The notes: a model not told the origin generated them from the letters alone. 64,000 bases of DNA from Pseudomonas lutea (GCF_000759445.1 NZ_JRMB01000001.1:2232001-2296000), one strand, 5' to 3'. Shown: positions 31,760 through 42,068, counted from the stretch's first letter. Program-made: numbers and translations.

Positions 31760-33091
31760 ATGCCTCATTCCGCTGCCCCGCTTGACCTGCTCTTGCTGCC
31801 GGACTGGCTGGTGCCGGTCGAACCCGCCGGCGTCGTGTTGCAGCAGCACGGCATCGGCATTCGCGATGGCCTGATCGTTTACATCGGCCCGCGCGCCGAG
31901 GCCTTGCGCCAGCCGACCCTGGAAGTGCGCGAGCTACCCGGCATGCTCCTCAGCCCCGGCTTGATCAACGCGCACGGTCATGCAGCAATGACGCTGTTCC
32001 GCGGCCTGGCGGACGATTTACCGTTGATGACCTGGCTACAGGACCATATCTGGCCGGCTGAAGCCAAGTGGGTCAACGAAGACTTTGTGCGCGACGGCAC
32101 CGACCTGGCCATTGCCGAGCAGCTTAAGGGCGGCATTACGTGCTTCTCGGACATGTACTTTTTCCCCAAGGTCGCCTGCGAGCGCGTGCACAACAGCGGG
32201 ATGCGCGCGCAAATAACCGTGCCGGTGCTGGACTTCCCGATTCCGGGCGCGCGCAATTGCGACGAATCCCTGCACATCGGCATCGAGCTTTTCAACGACC
32301 TGGCGCATCACGATCGCATCAAAATCGCCTTGGGCCCGCATGCCCCTTATACGGTCAGCGATGAAAACCTCGAAAAAATCCGGGTCATCGCCGATGAGCT
32401 GGACGCGATGATTCAGATGCACGTCCACGAGACCGCATTCGAGGTCCACGACGCCGTTCAGCAACGTCAGGAACGCCCCCTCGCCCGCCTGCAACGTTTG
32501 GGACTACTGGGTCCACGCTTCCAGGCGGTCCACATGACGCAGATCAGCGATGACGACCTCGCGATGCTGGTCGAGAGTAATTCCAGCATCATCCACTGCC
32601 CCGAATCCAACCTGAAGCTGGCCAGCGGTTTCTGCCCTGTTGAGCGTCTGTGGCAGGCCGGCGTCAATGTGGCCATCGGCACCGACGGCGCAGCCAGCAA
32701 CAACGACCTTGACCTGCTTGGCGAGACCCGCACCGCCGCGCTGCTGGCCAAAGCGGTTGCCGGGTCAGCGACTGCGCTGGACGCGCACCGCGCCCTGCGC
32801 ATGGCCACGCTCAACGGTGCTCGGGCCATGGGGATCGACGGCCATACCGGCTCGCTGCAAATCGGCAAAGCCGCCGACATGGTCGCGTTCGACCTCTCGG
32901 GCCTTGCGCAACAACCGGTTTACGATCCGGTCTCACAACTTATTTACGCGACGGGTCGCGATTGCGTTACCCACGTGTGGGTGGCCGGCAAGCCCTTGCT
33001 GCAGGACAAGCGCCTGACCCGCATGGACGAAGAAGCGCTGACCCGCACCGCCAATGCCTGGGGCAAGCGCATCGCTGAAGCCAAAGCCTGA
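31760..33091 (+). CDS. mtaD: 5-methylthioadenosine/S-adenosylhomocysteine deaminase (TRZ/ATZ amidohydrolase)
   Basis: The 443-residue amidohydrolase has the metal-binding HxH in [10 protein letters not shown], further His in MHVHET and HMTQ, and the catalytic Asp in [17 protein letters not shown]. It should deaminate MTA/SAH to inosine derivatives, feeding methionine salvage with mtnA, from which it diverges. The ATG is at 31760. TATACT at 31718-31723 would suit a -10 box. ubiG follows after 65 bp in the same direction. Confidence 0.9.
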   Translation: MPHSAAPLDLLLLPDWLVPVEPAGVVLQQHGIGIRDGLIVYIGPRAEALRQPTLEVRELPGMLLSPGLINAHGHAAMTLFRGLADDLPLMTWLQDHIWPAEAKWVNEDFVRDGTDLAIAEQLKGGITCFSDMYFFPKVACERVHNSGMRAQITVPVLDFPIPGARNCDESLHIGIELFNDLAHHDRIKIALGPHAPYTVSDENLEKIRVIADELDAMIQMHVHETAFEVHDAVQQRQERPLARLQRLGLLGPRFQAVHMTQISDDDLAMLVESNSSIIHCPESNLKLASGFCPVERLWQAGVNVAIGTDGAASNNDLDLLGETRTAALLAKAVAGSATALDAHRALRMATLNGARAMGIDGHTGSLQIGKAADMVAFDLSGLAQQPVYDPVSQLIYATGRDCVTHVWVAGKPLLQDKRLTRMDEEALTRTANAWGKRIAEAKA

Positions 33092-33156
33092 CCCATTGAG
33101 CACGGCCACGGTCAGATACCGTGCCGGACCCCGAATTCAGTTTTAGAGGAAACCAC

Positions 33157-33855
33157 ATGAGCAACGTCGACCACGCCGAAATCGCCAAATTCGAGGCCCT
33201 GGCCCATCGCTGGTGGGATCGCAACAGTGAATTCAAGCCGCTTCACGACATCAACCCGCTACGGGTCAACTGGATCGACGAGCGCGTCAATCTGGCCGGC
33301 AAAAAAGTGCTGGACGTCGGCTGCGGCGGCGGCATTCTGAGCGAGGCCATGGCCCTGCGCGGCGCCACCGTGACCGGCATCGACATGGGCGAAGCGCCGT
33401 TGGCAGTCGCCCAATTGCACCAGCTGGAGTCCGGCGTCAGCGTTGAGTATCGGCAGATCACCGCCGAGGCCCTGGCCGAAGAAATGCCCGAGCAGTTCGA
33501 TGTCGTCACCTGCCTGGAGATGCTTGAGCATGTGCCAGACCCCTCTTCGGTCATTCGCGCCTGTTACCGGATGGTCAAACCGGGCGGCCAGGTGTTTTTC
33601 TCCACCATCAACCGCAACCCGAAGGCTTACCTGTTCGCCATCATTGGCGCCGAATACATCATGAACCTGCTGCCGCGGGGCACCCACGACTTCAAGAAAT
33701 TCATTCGCCCTTCCGAGTTGGGCGCGTGGAGCCGGGATGCCGGACTTCAGGTCAAGGACATTACAGGCCTGACCTACAACCCGCTGACCAAGCACTACAA
33801 GCTGGCGTCCGACGTCGACGTCAACTACATGATCCAGACGCTGCGGGGAGAATAA
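33157..33855 (+). CDS. ubiG: Ubiquinone biosynthesis O-methyltransferase
   Basis: The 232-residue class I SAM methyltransferase has motif [29 protein letters not shown] and the UbiG-typical opening [19 protein letters not shown]. It methylates both hydroxyls of the ubiquinone head group. I chose the ATG at 33157 because AGAGGA precedes it and [12 protein letters not shown] is the standard N-terminus. mupP starts three bases after its stop, so the two are coupled. Confidence 0.97.
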   Translation: MSNVDHAEIAKFEALAHRWWDRNSEFKPLHDINPLRVNWIDERVNLAGKKVLDVGCGGGILSEAMALRGATVTGIDMGEAPLAVAQLHQLESGVSVEYRQITAEALAEEMPEQFDVVTCLEMLEHVPDPSSVIRACYRMVKPGGQVFFSTINRNPKAYLFAIIGAEYIMNLLPRGTHDFKKFIRPSELGAWSRDAGLQVKDITGLTYNPLTKHYKLASDVDVNYMIQTLRGE

Positions 33856-33858
33856 GCC

Positions 33859-34530
33859 ATGCGCCTGAGGGCAGTTCTCTTCGACATGGACGGCACGTTG
33901 CTCGACACCGCGCCGGATTTCATCGCGATCTGTCAGGCCATGCTGGCCGAGCGCGGCTTCCCGCCCGTAAACGACAAGCTCATTCGCGACGAAATCTCGG
34001 GCGGTGCCCGGGCGATGGTCTCGGCGGCATTTGCCATGTCACCGGAAGCACCCGAATTTGAAGCACTGCGCCTGGAGTTTCTGGAGCGGTATCAGGTCGA
34101 TTGCGCGGTGCACAGCAAACTGTTCGACGGCATGGCCGAGTTGCTGGCCGACATTGAAAGCGCCAAGCTCATCTGGGGTGTGGTCACCAATAAACCCGTG
34201 CGCTTCGCTCAGCCCATCATGGAACAGCTGGGCTTGTCGGAGCGCTCTGCGGTGCTCATTTGCCCGGACCACGTCAGCAAGAGCAAGCCCGACCCCGAGC
34301 CGCTGCTGCTGGCCTGCAAGATGCTCGACCTGGACCCTGCCAGCGTGCTGTTCGTGGGCGATGACCTGCGCGACATCGAGTCCGGCCGCGATGCAGGCAC
34401 CAAGACCGCCGCCGTGCGCTACGGCTATATTCATCCCCACGACAACCCGGATCACTGGGGCGCGGACGTGGTGGTGAATCACCCGCTGGAGCTGCGTCGG
34501 GTGCTGGATGACGCGATGTGCAGTTGCTGA
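33859..34530 (+). CDS. mupP: N-acetylmuramic acid 6-phosphate phosphatase (HAD family)
   Basis: This 223-residue HAD hydrolase has nucleophile and acid in [15 protein letters not shown] (Asp9, Asp11), TNKP for the Thr and [28 protein letters not shown] for the Lys and metal Asp. Following ubiG it matches MupP, which removes the phosphate from MurNAc-6P in the Pseudomonas cell-wall recycling route with AmgK and MurU, a bypass relevant to fosfomycin and AmpC. The family also resembles phosphoglycolate phosphatase, so specificity rests on the neighbourhood. Confidence 0.9.
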   Translation: MRLRAVLFDMDGTLLDTAPDFIAICQAMLAERGFPPVNDKLIRDEISGGARAMVSAAFAMSPEAPEFEALRLEFLERYQVDCAVHSKLFDGMAELLADIESAKLIWGVVTNKPVRFAQPIMEQLGLSERSAVLICPDHVSKSKPDPEPLLLACKMLDLDPASVLFVGDDLRDIESGRDAGTKTAAVRYGYIHPHDNPDHWGADVVVNHPLELRRVLDDAMCSC

Positions 34531-34628
34531 CCTGAGTCTGGATGCCAATCCGTGGAGGACGACCGGCGTGACCCGTGCCCGCGAAGGGGGCGGCGCAGCC
34601 GTCGCACCTTTGCTGCATCCATCATTTA

Positions 34629-34653
34629 TTCGCGAGCAAGCTCGCTTCCACAG
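34629..34653. repeat. Solitary degenerate REP-like arm
   Basis: TTCGCGAGCAAGCTCGCTTC with flanking CCACAG resembles a common Pseudomonas REP family (gcgagcaagctcgc is itself a short hairpin). No full inverted partner is present; CCCGCGAAGGGGGCGG at about 34578 may be its decayed mate. It sits between mupP and the SDR gene. Confidence 0.5.
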
Positions 34654-34714
34654 TGATGCCGCCAGCATGAGATGCGTACCTTCGGCTCACACCGTGTGAT
34701 GAAAGGAGACCCCC

Positions 34715-35461
34715 ATGTTCAAATACTCTGCCCGCCCCGACCTGCTTGAAGGCCGGGTGATCCTGGTGACCGGTGCTGGCCGAGGCATTGGCGCTGCTGC
34801 CGCCCGGACCTACGCCGCCCATGGTGCAACGGTGCTGTTACTGGGCAAGACCGAAGCAAACCTGAACGAGGTGTATGACGAGATCGAAGCGGCCGGCGCG
34901 CCTCGGCCGGTCGTGATTCCGTTTGACCTTGAGGCCGCTCAGCCGCAGCAGTACGAAGAACTTGCCGCGATGATCGAAGCCGAATTCGGCCGGCTCGATG
35001 GCGTGCTGCACAACGCCTCGATCATCGGGCCGCGCACGCCGATCGAACAGCTCAGGGGCGAGCAGTTCATGCAGGTCATGCACGTCAACGTCAACGCCAC
35101 GTTCATGCTGACGACAGCGCTGTTGCCGGTGCTCAAACGTTCGCCGGATGCCTCCATTGCGTTCACCTCCAGCAGCGTCGGCCGTAAGGGTCGTGCGTAT
35201 TGGGGCGCTTATGGCGTATCGAAATTCGCCACCGAGGGTCTGATGCAGACGCTGGCGGACGAGATCGACGGTCTGGGTTCGATCCGGGCCAACAGCATCA
35301 ACCCGGGAGCAACCCGCACCGACATGCGTGCCCAGGCATACCCAGCCGAAGACCCCACCAATAACCCGACACCGGAACAGATCATGCCGGTGTATCTGTA
35401 CCTGATGGGCCCGGACAGCAAAGGCATCAATGGGCAGGCGCTGGATGCGCAAACCCGCTGA
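34715..35461 (+). CDS. SDR oxidoreductase, YciK type
   Basis: The 248-residue classical SDR has TGAGRGIGAAAA, HNASIIGPRTPI in place of the NNAG region, and SSSVGRKGRAYWGAYGVSKFA with the Ser/Tyr/Lys triad. This layout identifies the YciK group, whose substrate is not established. It is the fourth gene of the rightward mtaD-ubiG-mupP cluster, an order remembered from other Pseudomonas. AAAGGAG lies just before the ATG. An imperfect hairpin (35471-35500) follows without a T-run. Confidence 0.88.
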   Translation: MFKYSARPDLLEGRVILVTGAGRGIGAAAARTYAAHGATVLLLGKTEANLNEVYDEIEAAGAPRPVVIPFDLEAAQPQQYEELAAMIEAEFGRLDGVLHNASIIGPRTPIEQLRGEQFMQVMHVNVNATFMLTTALLPVLKRSPDASIAFTSSSVGRKGRAYWGAYGVSKFATEGLMQTLADEIDGLGSIRANSINPGATRTDMRAQAYPAEDPTNNPTPEQIMPVYLYLMGPDSKGINGQALDAQTR

Positions 35462-35732
35462 TACGCTGACAAGGCAAGCGCGTGCAATGTGCGCTGCCTT
35501 CATATGAATGTCTCAAGGCCCGGAACGCCGCCAATCGGCGGTTTTCCGGCGTCTCCTACTGATCATTCCCGCGCGACCGGGCTATTCAGTCAAATCCAAG
35601 GCGCGAAAAGCCCGCGAACCTGTCACAATCCGCCGCAACTTATTGATTGACAGTTACTTCCACGCAGGCAATCGAATTGGCACGAGTTTCGCTCTCTCCA
35701 TTTCAAGCCCGTAGAGGCGCAGGAGCGGAACC

Positions 35733-36659
35733 ATGATTTTTCCATCCACTACCAATGCCATTGATTTCGATAACGCCCGGCTGCAACGCCATGGTTTCGC
35801 GCCGCAGCACAGCCACGTTCGGCCGGCGCTGGACTACGAGCAGCTAAGGCGCCAACTGGATCTGCAGCTGCAGACCAGCCTTGAAGCGGACAAGATCCTG
35901 TCCATGCTTTTCCAGAGCGTTCAACAACTCATTCCGCTGAATGCGCTCAGCTACAAGCACTTGCCCACCGATTTGCGCCTGGAGCTCGGCGAGCGCGGCC
36001 GCCACAAGGCCACTTACTCCATGACGCACGAAGGCGAACAGATGGGCGAGCTTTCTTTCCAGCGCGACCATCGATTTGCCGAACATGAGCTTCTGCAGCT
36101 TGAGTCGCTGCTGTCGAGCTTGCTCTATCCCCTTCGCAACGCGCTGCTTTACCGTCATGCAAGCCTGAGTGCGCTGCGCGATCCCCTGACCGGAGCCGGC
36201 AACCGGATTGCCATGAAGCAATCGCTGATGCGTGAGTTCGAAATCGCACGCCGCCAGCAGCAGCCGCTGTCAGTGTTGATGCTGGACATCGATCACTTCA
36301 AAAACATCAACGAAAGCCACGGCCACGCCACAGGCGATGAAGTGCTCAGGGCGGTGACCCATGCGGTCAAGGACTGCCTGCGCAATATCGATCAGGTGTT
36401 CAGATTTGGGGGCGAGGAGTTTCTTGTGGTGCTGAGCAATACCGGTCGTGAGTCAGCCGCGCTGGTGGGCGAACGCCTGCGCAGTGCGGCACTGCGACTC
36501 GCGTATCCGGTGAAGGGACGGCCAGTGGAGCTGACCGTCAGCCTTGGCTGCTCGACGCTGCTGCCGGGGGAATCCTCCGACAGCATGTTGCGTCGCGCCG
36601 ACACGGCCCTTTACGCTGCCAAGCGCAAAGGTCGCAACCGCCTGGAAATGGCCGGCTGA
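35733..36659 (+). CDS. Soluble diguanylate cyclase
   Basis: The 308-residue protein has no membrane segment. Residues 1-145 form an undefined, mostly helical/GAF-like sensor region. The GGDEF domain (about 150-306) has DPLTGAGNR, LMLDIDHFKNINESHGHATGD, an RxxD inhibitory site (RNID) and the active loop RFGGEEF near residue 227. It should make c-di-GMP in the cytoplasm with product inhibition. It resembles the P. aeruginosa PA3177 position, downstream of the YciK-type SDR. It converges with undA, four bases apart. Confidence 0.9.
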   Translation: MIFPSTTNAIDFDNARLQRHGFAPQHSHVRPALDYEQLRRQLDLQLQTSLEADKILSMLFQSVQQLIPLNALSYKHLPTDLRLELGERGRHKATYSMTHEGEQMGELSFQRDHRFAEHELLQLESLLSSLLYPLRNALLYRHASLSALRDPLTGAGNRIAMKQSLMREFEIARRQQQPLSVLMLDIDHFKNINESHGHATGDEVLRAVTHAVKDCLRNIDQVFRFGGEEFLVVLSNTGRESAALVGERLRSAALRLAYPVKGRPVELTVSLGCSTLLPGESSDSMLRRADTALYAAKRKGRNRLEMAG

Positions 36660-36663
36660 TCGA

Positions 36664-37461
36664 TCAGGCGCGTGCCGCGATGCGGTGTTCGCGCACTGTA
36701 CCGTTGGCCTCCTGCGAACGCTCCGTGGCCATGCACCGCTCGAGGAACAGGTGCATGTACTCGTAGCTTTTGCACACGGCCATTCTCAGCTCGCTCTGCA
36801 ACTGCTCGCTGGGGTTATTGCCCGCCAGCGTGCAGATGATTTCCAGCGCTTCCCACGGGTGCGAGTCATCGTACTGGGCGTGCATCTTCAGCCATTTCAT
36901 CGCACGCTTTCGGTTCTCCGGAGGGAACATGTCAGCATAGGTGTCCTGAGCACAGACCACTGCGGACCATTCGCCCGTGGCACCTTCGATGGCGTAGTTG
37001 GTAGCGGCGATCGCTACCACCAGCGAATCGGACGAACAGCTGTGCCAACACCAGTGGCTCAATGCATGCAGTTCCGACGGCACGCGTTGCGCCTGCAGGT
37101 CTTCCAGAGTGACGCCGTGGGCGGCGCTCCAGTTGACCCAGTAATCGGCATGGTTGAGTTCGACGCGGATGTTGCGCATCAGCCATCGTCGCGCCATGTC
37201 TTCGCCCGGGTGTCGGGCGAATCGGGTTTTGGTCAGGTTATGCGCCATATAGACCGCGAACTGTTCGACCACCGGCCAGCCACCAATCAGGTACTGGCGC
37301 ATGGTTTTAGAACTGAGCCGCCCATCACGCATGCGTTGATAAAGTTCATGCCCTACCACCTTGGCCTTGGCGTCACTGCAATTTTCAATCAATTGCTGTG
37401 CCCAAGCGGGGTAACTGCTGGCATCCATCAGCGGACCGGTTCTAATGAACATATCGATCAC
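36664..37461 (-). CDS. undA: 1-undecene synthase UndA (non-heme diiron fatty-acid decarboxylase)
   Basis: The protein looks like a TenA/haem-oxygenase-like helical bundle, but it matches my recollection of Pseudomonas UndA: SRTGPLM-like opening (here IRTGPLMDASSYPAW), QYLIGGWPVVEQF, RHPGEDMARRWLMRN. Starting at the GTG at 37461, which has AAAGGAG seven bases upstream, the residues Glu101, His104 (RVELNHADYW), Glu159 (YAIEGATGEW) and His194 (KMHAQYDD) fall at the iron-ligand numbers reported for UndA. UndA oxidatively decarboxylates lauric acid to volatile 1-undecene plus CO2. An ATG at 37452 lacks a well-spaced ribosome site. It lies 39 bp downstream of the rbdA-like gene. 265 residues, the family length. 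Confidence 0.88.
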   Translation of the reverse strand: MIDMFIRTGPLMDASSYPAWAQQLIENCSDAKAKVVGHELYQRMRDGRLSSKTMRQYLIGGWPVVEQFAVYMAHNLTKTRFARHPGEDMARRWLMRNIRVELNHADYWVNWSAAHGVTLEDLQAQRVPSELHALSHWCWHSCSSDSLVVAIAATNYAIEGATGEWSAVVCAQDTYADMFPPENRKRAMKWLKMHAQYDDSHPWEALEIICTLAGNNPSEQLQSELRMAVCKSYEYMHLFLERCMATERSQEANGTVREHRIAARA

Positions 37462-37500
37462 TGTGTAGCTCCTTTGTATGAGGTTGCTCATGGTATGTAT

Positions 37501-39966
37501 TCAGCGAAAAGTCCCGGGAGCGCTGAACAACAGTGGGGTCTGCCTCGCTGGCCGCGCGTGCAGAGATTCGCAGGTGAATAATTGCGGTCGCTCGATAACA
37601 TAACCCTGAGCGTAGTCCACACCGATTTCCAATAACGCCTGCTCTATCTGAGGGCTTTCGACGAACTCGGCGATCGTCTGTTTGCCCATTACGTGCCCGA
37701 TATGGTTGATCACTTCTACCATCGCCCGGTTGACCGGGTCGTCGAGCATGTCTTTTACGAAACTGCCATCAATCTTCAGGAAGTCCACAGGCAAGTGCTT
37801 CAAGTAAGCGAATGACGACATGCCTGCACAGAAGTCATCCAGAGAGAAACGGCATCCCAGACTTTTAAGTTCGTTGATAAACCGAATGGCGCTGCCCAGG
37901 TTGGCGATCGCACTGGTTTCGGTGATTTCGAAACAGATAAGTTCAGGCGGTATTGCGTAGATCTGGAACTGCTGGCGCAGGTATTCCAGAAAGGCGTCAT
38001 CGCCAATGCTGCTGCCGGACAGGTTGATGGCGCACACAGCCATCGGCCCTGTGTAGTGTTCGGACTTGAGGCAGTCGGCGATGATCATGAAAACGTGCTG
38101 GACGACCCAGCGATCCAGAGTGGTCATCATGCCGTAACGCTCGGCGGCGGGAATGAAACTGTCAGGCAGAATCATGCGCCCCGACTCGTCGCGCAGCCGC
38201 AGCAGGATTTCGATATGGCCGTTGCTCTGCACCGCGTTGCGCCCCAGTGCCGCAATTTCTTGTGAATACAGGCAAAAGCGGTTGTCCTCCAGAGCCATGT
38301 GCAAGCGCTGGATCCAGGCCATTTCGCCAAAGCGGGTCGACAGATCGGAATCGTCGTCGTGGTAGACCTGAACCCGGTTGCGGCCTTTCTCCTTGGCCAT
38401 GTAGCAGGCCATATCCGCCGCGCGCAGGGACGATTCGAGTGTCGTCGGGACCTCGTCGATATGCACCAGCCCGATGCTGACTGTGGTGACAAACGGACGG
38501 CCCTTCCAGACGAAATGCAGGCTTTCTACCGTCTGGCGCAGGCTCTCGGCCACTCGCTCGGCCGCTTCCGGCGCGCAATGTTCCAGAAGGATGCCAAACT
38601 CGTCGCCGCCCAGGCGAGCGAGCGTGTCGCCCTCGCGCACGCCCTGCTGCAACAGCGTGCAGATGTGTCGCAGCAATTCATCCCCGGCGGCATGACCGCT
38701 GGTGTCGTTGACCAGCTTGAACTGGTCCAGATCGAGGAACATCAGCGTGTGCTGCGCCGGTTGCGCGCTCTGACCATTGAGTGCGAGCTCCAGGCGGTAT
38801 TCGAACTCGCGGCGGTTGGCCAGCCCGGTGAGGGCGTCGTGGGTCGCTTGCCAGGACAAGTCGGCGATGTACTGACGCTCCTGGGTCATGTCGTGCAGCA
38901 CCAGCACCGCGCCGCTGACCTTGCCCTCGGTGCGGATCGGCGAACCCACCAGCGCCACCGACACGGTGCTGCCGTCCAGGCGCTGGATCAATCTGGAGCT
39001 TTCACTGCCGCCGCCCAGGTTGCCGCTGAGCATGCGCTCAATCAGCGTCGAGGTGTCCTTCTGGTCGTTTTCGTCGAGCAGGCTGAACAAGGCCGCCAGT
39101 GGTAAACCGGCTGCCTGTTCGTTCTTCCAGTGGGTCATGTGTTCGGCGGCGGGGTTCATGTAAACAATGGAGCCATCGACATCCGTGGTGATAACCCCGT
39201 CGCCGATGGATTCCAGAGTGATCTGCGCACGCTCCTTCTCCATCTGCAGCGCAACGGCAAAGGCATGGCGCTGCTCCAGCAGCTTGTGCGTGCGCAGCAA
39301 GGCAAGAATGATCAGGCAGACCGCCGTGGCGAGGTTGATCACCAGCAGAATGCGCAGGATGAGGCGCGAGCCCTCCCCCAGTGCGTCACTGAACGCCATG
39401 GCAGCGGGCGTAACGCCTTCGTTGATCGCGCTGATGCGCTGACGCCAGCCCATGACATCACTGTTGGTGACGTCCCCTTCCTGAATACGCGCGTGCATCT
39501 CCCGGGCCACTTCATCGAGCTGCACCAGGTAATTATCCCCGACCTTCCACAGATCAATCGCCTGTTCCAGATAACTGAAGTGCTGGAAGTTCAGGTACAG
39601 CCAGATGATGCTCTGTGCATCGTCTGGATGGTTGCCGCCTTGCAGAATCCCGGCCTTGGCGCGTGCGATGTCAGGCACCGGCTGATCCATGGCCAGGCGC
39701 AGGTCATGCCCGCCCTGAGGAATGGCAAAGGCTTTCTGGTATTTGAGGTAGTTGATTTCGTCGCGGCTGTTGGCGTAGAGATTCAGATAATAGATGGCGT
39801 CTTTCTGGCCCTTGGACCAGAGGCTCTCACCACCGATGTAACTGCGCACAGCCGACATCATATAAAGGCTGACACAGCCGAGCAGCGCCTGTAACAGCAC
39901 GACGGCAATAAATGGCCAAACGATGCCCAGAAGACGAGGCTTCTCGAGAATCCGCTTTTGCTTCAT
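37501..39966 (-). CDS. rbdA: Membrane PAS-GGDEF-EAL c-di-GMP regulator (RbdA-like)
   Basis: Domains in this 821-residue protein: TM1 (12-36), periplasmic helical domain of about 170 residues, TM2 (about 205-227), PAS (about 245-360; DGVITTDVDGSIVYMNPAAEHM), GGDEF with intact RLGGDEF near 452 and RxxD site (REGD), then EAL. In the EAL domain the signature reads EILLRL instead of EALLR and the DDFG loop reads DDFC; the Asn (NLSGSS), Glu (FEITET), Lys (LKIDGSF) and AEFVES motifs are present, so phosphodiesterase activity is plausible. Neighbours (ABC exporter, DsbA, trhO, bolA, fumC) match PA0854-PA0861, where PA0861 is RbdA, a biofilm-dispersal phosphodiesterase. Confidence 0.85.
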   Translation of the reverse strand: MKQKRILEKPRLLGIVWPFIAVVLLQALLGCVSLYMMSAVRSYIGGESLWSKGQKDAIYYLNLYANSRDEINYLKYQKAFAIPQGGHDLRLAMDQPVPDIARAKAGILQGGNHPDDAQSIIWLYLNFQHFSYLEQAIDLWKVGDNYLVQLDEVAREMHARIQEGDVTNSDVMGWRQRISAINEGVTPAAMAFSDALGEGSRLILRILLVINLATAVCLIILALLRTHKLLEQRHAFAVALQMEKERAQITLESIGDGVITTDVDGSIVYMNPAAEHMTHWKNEQAAGLPLAALFSLLDENDQKDTSTLIERMLSGNLGGGSESSRLIQRLDGSTVSVALVGSPIRTEGKVSGAVLVLHDMTQERQYIADLSWQATHDALTGLANRREFEYRLELALNGQSAQPAQHTLMFLDLDQFKLVNDTSGHAAGDELLRHICTLLQQGVREGDTLARLGGDEFGILLEHCAPEAAERVAESLRQTVESLHFVWKGRPFVTTVSIGLVHIDEVPTTLESSLRAADMACYMAKEKGRNRVQVYHDDDSDLSTRFGEMAWIQRLHMALEDNRFCLYSQEIAALGRNAVQSNGHIEILLRLRDESGRMILPDSFIPAAERYGMMTTLDRWVVQHVFMIIADCLKSEHYTGPMAVCAINLSGSSIGDDAFLEYLRQQFQIYAIPPELICFEITETSAIANLGSAIRFINELKSLGCRFSLDDFCAGMSSFAYLKHLPVDFLKIDGSFVKDMLDDPVNRAMVEVINHIGHVMGKQTIAEFVESPQIEQALLEIGVDYAQGYVIERPQLFTCESLHARPARQTPLLFSAPGTFR

Positions 39967-40226
39967 GGTGTCCCTTTCATCAGCACTGCCTGATACCCAT
40001 CCCCCTCGCCAGGCGACCTTCCTGGAGCCTGAGGGACTTCGCTAATTTCCACGATGCAGCGGACAATCTCTCACATCTATATCAAGACGTAACCAGCCAA
40101 TTGAATGCAGAGACGTAAATATGACGCTTTTCACATTTCCGGCCTCATCGCAGCCAAGCTTAGCTGAAGAATTGACGTGTTCCAGTGGCACTAAGCCATT
40201 TGATCACGATGTCGGACCTGCGTGGG

Positions 40227-42068
40227 TTAAACCTGCTGCAAATGCCCGTAAAGCCTCGCGTACAAGCCTCCGTCGGCGATCAATTGTTGATGGCCACCGT
40301 CCTCCGCAATGCGCCCGCCGTCGAATACCAGGACACGATCAGCCTGTTTTACCGCCGACAACCGATGGGCAATGATCAACGTGGTACGGCCGCTTAGAAA
40401 GCGGTTGAGGGCCTGATGCAGGTTGTATTCGGTGGCCGCATCCAGCGCCGAGGTCGCTTCGTCGAGAATCACCACCTTGGGATCGGCCAGGACCATGCGC
40501 GCAATCGCCAGCCGCTGGCGCTGGCCGCCGGAGAGGCGAACGCCCGAGCGACCCACGACGCTGTCCAGGCCATTGGGGAGCGCGCGTATCGTGGCGTCCA
40601 GTTGAGCGATTTCAAGCGCCTGCCAGCACGCCTCATCGCGCTGCTCGCGGCCCATCAGCAGATTGGCGCGCACGGTGTCATTGAACAGCGCCGGATGCTG
40701 CAGCACGACGGCAACGTTATCTCGCACGGTTTCCAGGGCGATGTCTTGCAGGCTGGCCCCGCCGAAGCGGATCACCCCGGCGTCGGCGCTGTACAGACCC
40801 AGCAACAACTGAACCAGCGTGCTTTTACCGCCGCCGCTGGCGCCAACGATAGCGACCTTCTCGCCGGGGTTGATCGTCAGATCGAGCTGATCCAGCACTC
40901 TCTCGTCGCTGTAGCCGAAACTCAGACCGCGCACATCGATGCTCACCGTTTTGTGCCCCACAAACGGATTGGTTCGGACCGGATACCGCGGCTCATCGGC
41001 ACGGCTCAGCAGTTCGTTGATTCGGGTCAACGCACCGCCCGCAGCGTAGTAGGCGTACTGCAGATTGAGCAGTTGCTCGACCGGACCGATCATGAACCAC
41101 AGGTAGCTGAACACGGCGAGCATGTGGCCGATGGACAGGTCGGAAAACAGCACCGTGAGCATGGCGGCGGCGCGAAAAATGTCGATGCCGAACTGAAACA
41201 ACAAACCGCTGGCGCGCCCCGACGCGTCGCTCTTCCACTGCGACGACACCGCGTAGTCGCGCACTTCCCGCGCGCGCAGACCGAGCAGCCCGAGGAAATG
41301 GCCCTGACGGTTGCTGGCACGGATCTCCTGGATCGCATCGAGCGTCTCTGTGAGCGCCTGGGTGAACCGGGAGGTGCTGTCGTTTTCCAGCTTCTTGAGG
41401 TGTTTGACGCGTTTGCCAAGCTTGACCGTCGCGAAGACCACCAACGGGTTGAACAGCAAAATCAGCAGCGCCAGCTGCCAGTGCATCCACATCAGAATGG
41501 CCGCGGTGCCGGTAAGGGTCAGGGTGGCGACCAGAAACTTGCTCAGCGTCTCGCCGACGAATTTGTCCACAGTGTCGAGATCGGTGACCAGGTGTGCGGC
41601 GACGGTGCCACTGCCCAGGCTCTCGTATTCACTTAACGAGATGCGCTTGAGTCGCTCGATCAAACGGACCCGGATGCGATAAACAATGTCCTTGGCCAGC
41701 CCCGCGAACAGCCGCGACTGAACCACGTTGAACACCAGCGCGCCCAGGCGCAGGAAGAGTGTGGCCACCAGCATCAGGCCGATGTAACCGACAGGCTTGT
41801 GCAGGCTCGCAGGCAGAAACTGATTCATGAACATCAGCGCCGAGTTGCCTTTGCCCAGCAGCACTTCATCGACCAGCAAGGGCAGCAGCAAAGGAATCGG
41901 CACTGAGCACAGCACCGCCAGAACAGCGACGCCGTTGGCCAGCCATAGCGCTTTTTTATGCTGCAGGGCAAGGCGGCGGATCTGCGCCCAGTTCAGGCGA
42001 TCAACCTGAGCCGGTGCATCGGTCGCCGCGTCGGGTTCGCCCTGTTCCAGATTTCGGGAGTCAGACAC
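40227..42068 (-). CDS. ABC exporter, fused permease and ATPase
   Basis: The 613-residue half-transporter has six helices in an ABC type I exporter domain (about 30-330), then an ATPase with Walker A VGASGGGKSTLVQL, signature LSGGQRQRLAIAR, Walker B VVILDEATSALD and the switch His (IIAHRLS). It would work as a homodimer in the inner membrane; lipids, peptides or drugs are all possible cargos. I chose GTG at 42068, which overlaps the DsbA stop by 8 bp; the longer frame to 42131 would run deep into the neighbouring gene. Confidence 0.88.
   Translation of the reverse strand: MSDSRNLEQGEPDAATDAPAQVDRLNWAQIRRLALQHKKALWLANGVAVLAVLCSVPIPLLLPLLVDEVLLGKGNSALMFMNQFLPASLHKPVGYIGLMLVATLFLRLGALVFNVVQSRLFAGLAKDIVYRIRVRLIERLKRISLSEYESLGSGTVAAHLVTDLDTVDKFVGETLSKFLVATLTLTGTAAILMWMHWQLALLILLFNPLVVFATVKLGKRVKHLKKLENDSTSRFTQALTETLDAIQEIRASNRQGHFLGLLGLRAREVRDYAVSSQWKSDASGRASGLLFQFGIDIFRAAAMLTVLFSDLSIGHMLAVFSYLWFMIGPVEQLLNLQYAYYAAGGALTRINELLSRADEPRYPVRTNPFVGHKTVSIDVRGLSFGYSDERVLDQLDLTINPGEKVAIVGASGGGKSTLVQLLLGLYSADAGVIRFGGASLQDIALETVRDNVAVVLQHPALFNDTVRANLLMGREQRDEACWQALEIAQLDATIRALPNGLDSVVGRSGVRLSGGQRQRLAIARMVLADPKVVILDEATSALDAATEYNLHQALNRFLSGRTTLIIAHRLSAVKQADRVLVFDGGRIAEDGGHQQLIADGGLYARLYGHLQQV

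Noticed and set aside
36664..37461. Annotating this gene as a TenA-type transcriptional regulator or thiaminase
   Set aside because: No DNA-binding motif, and the metal-ligand pattern and overall sequence fit UndA better.
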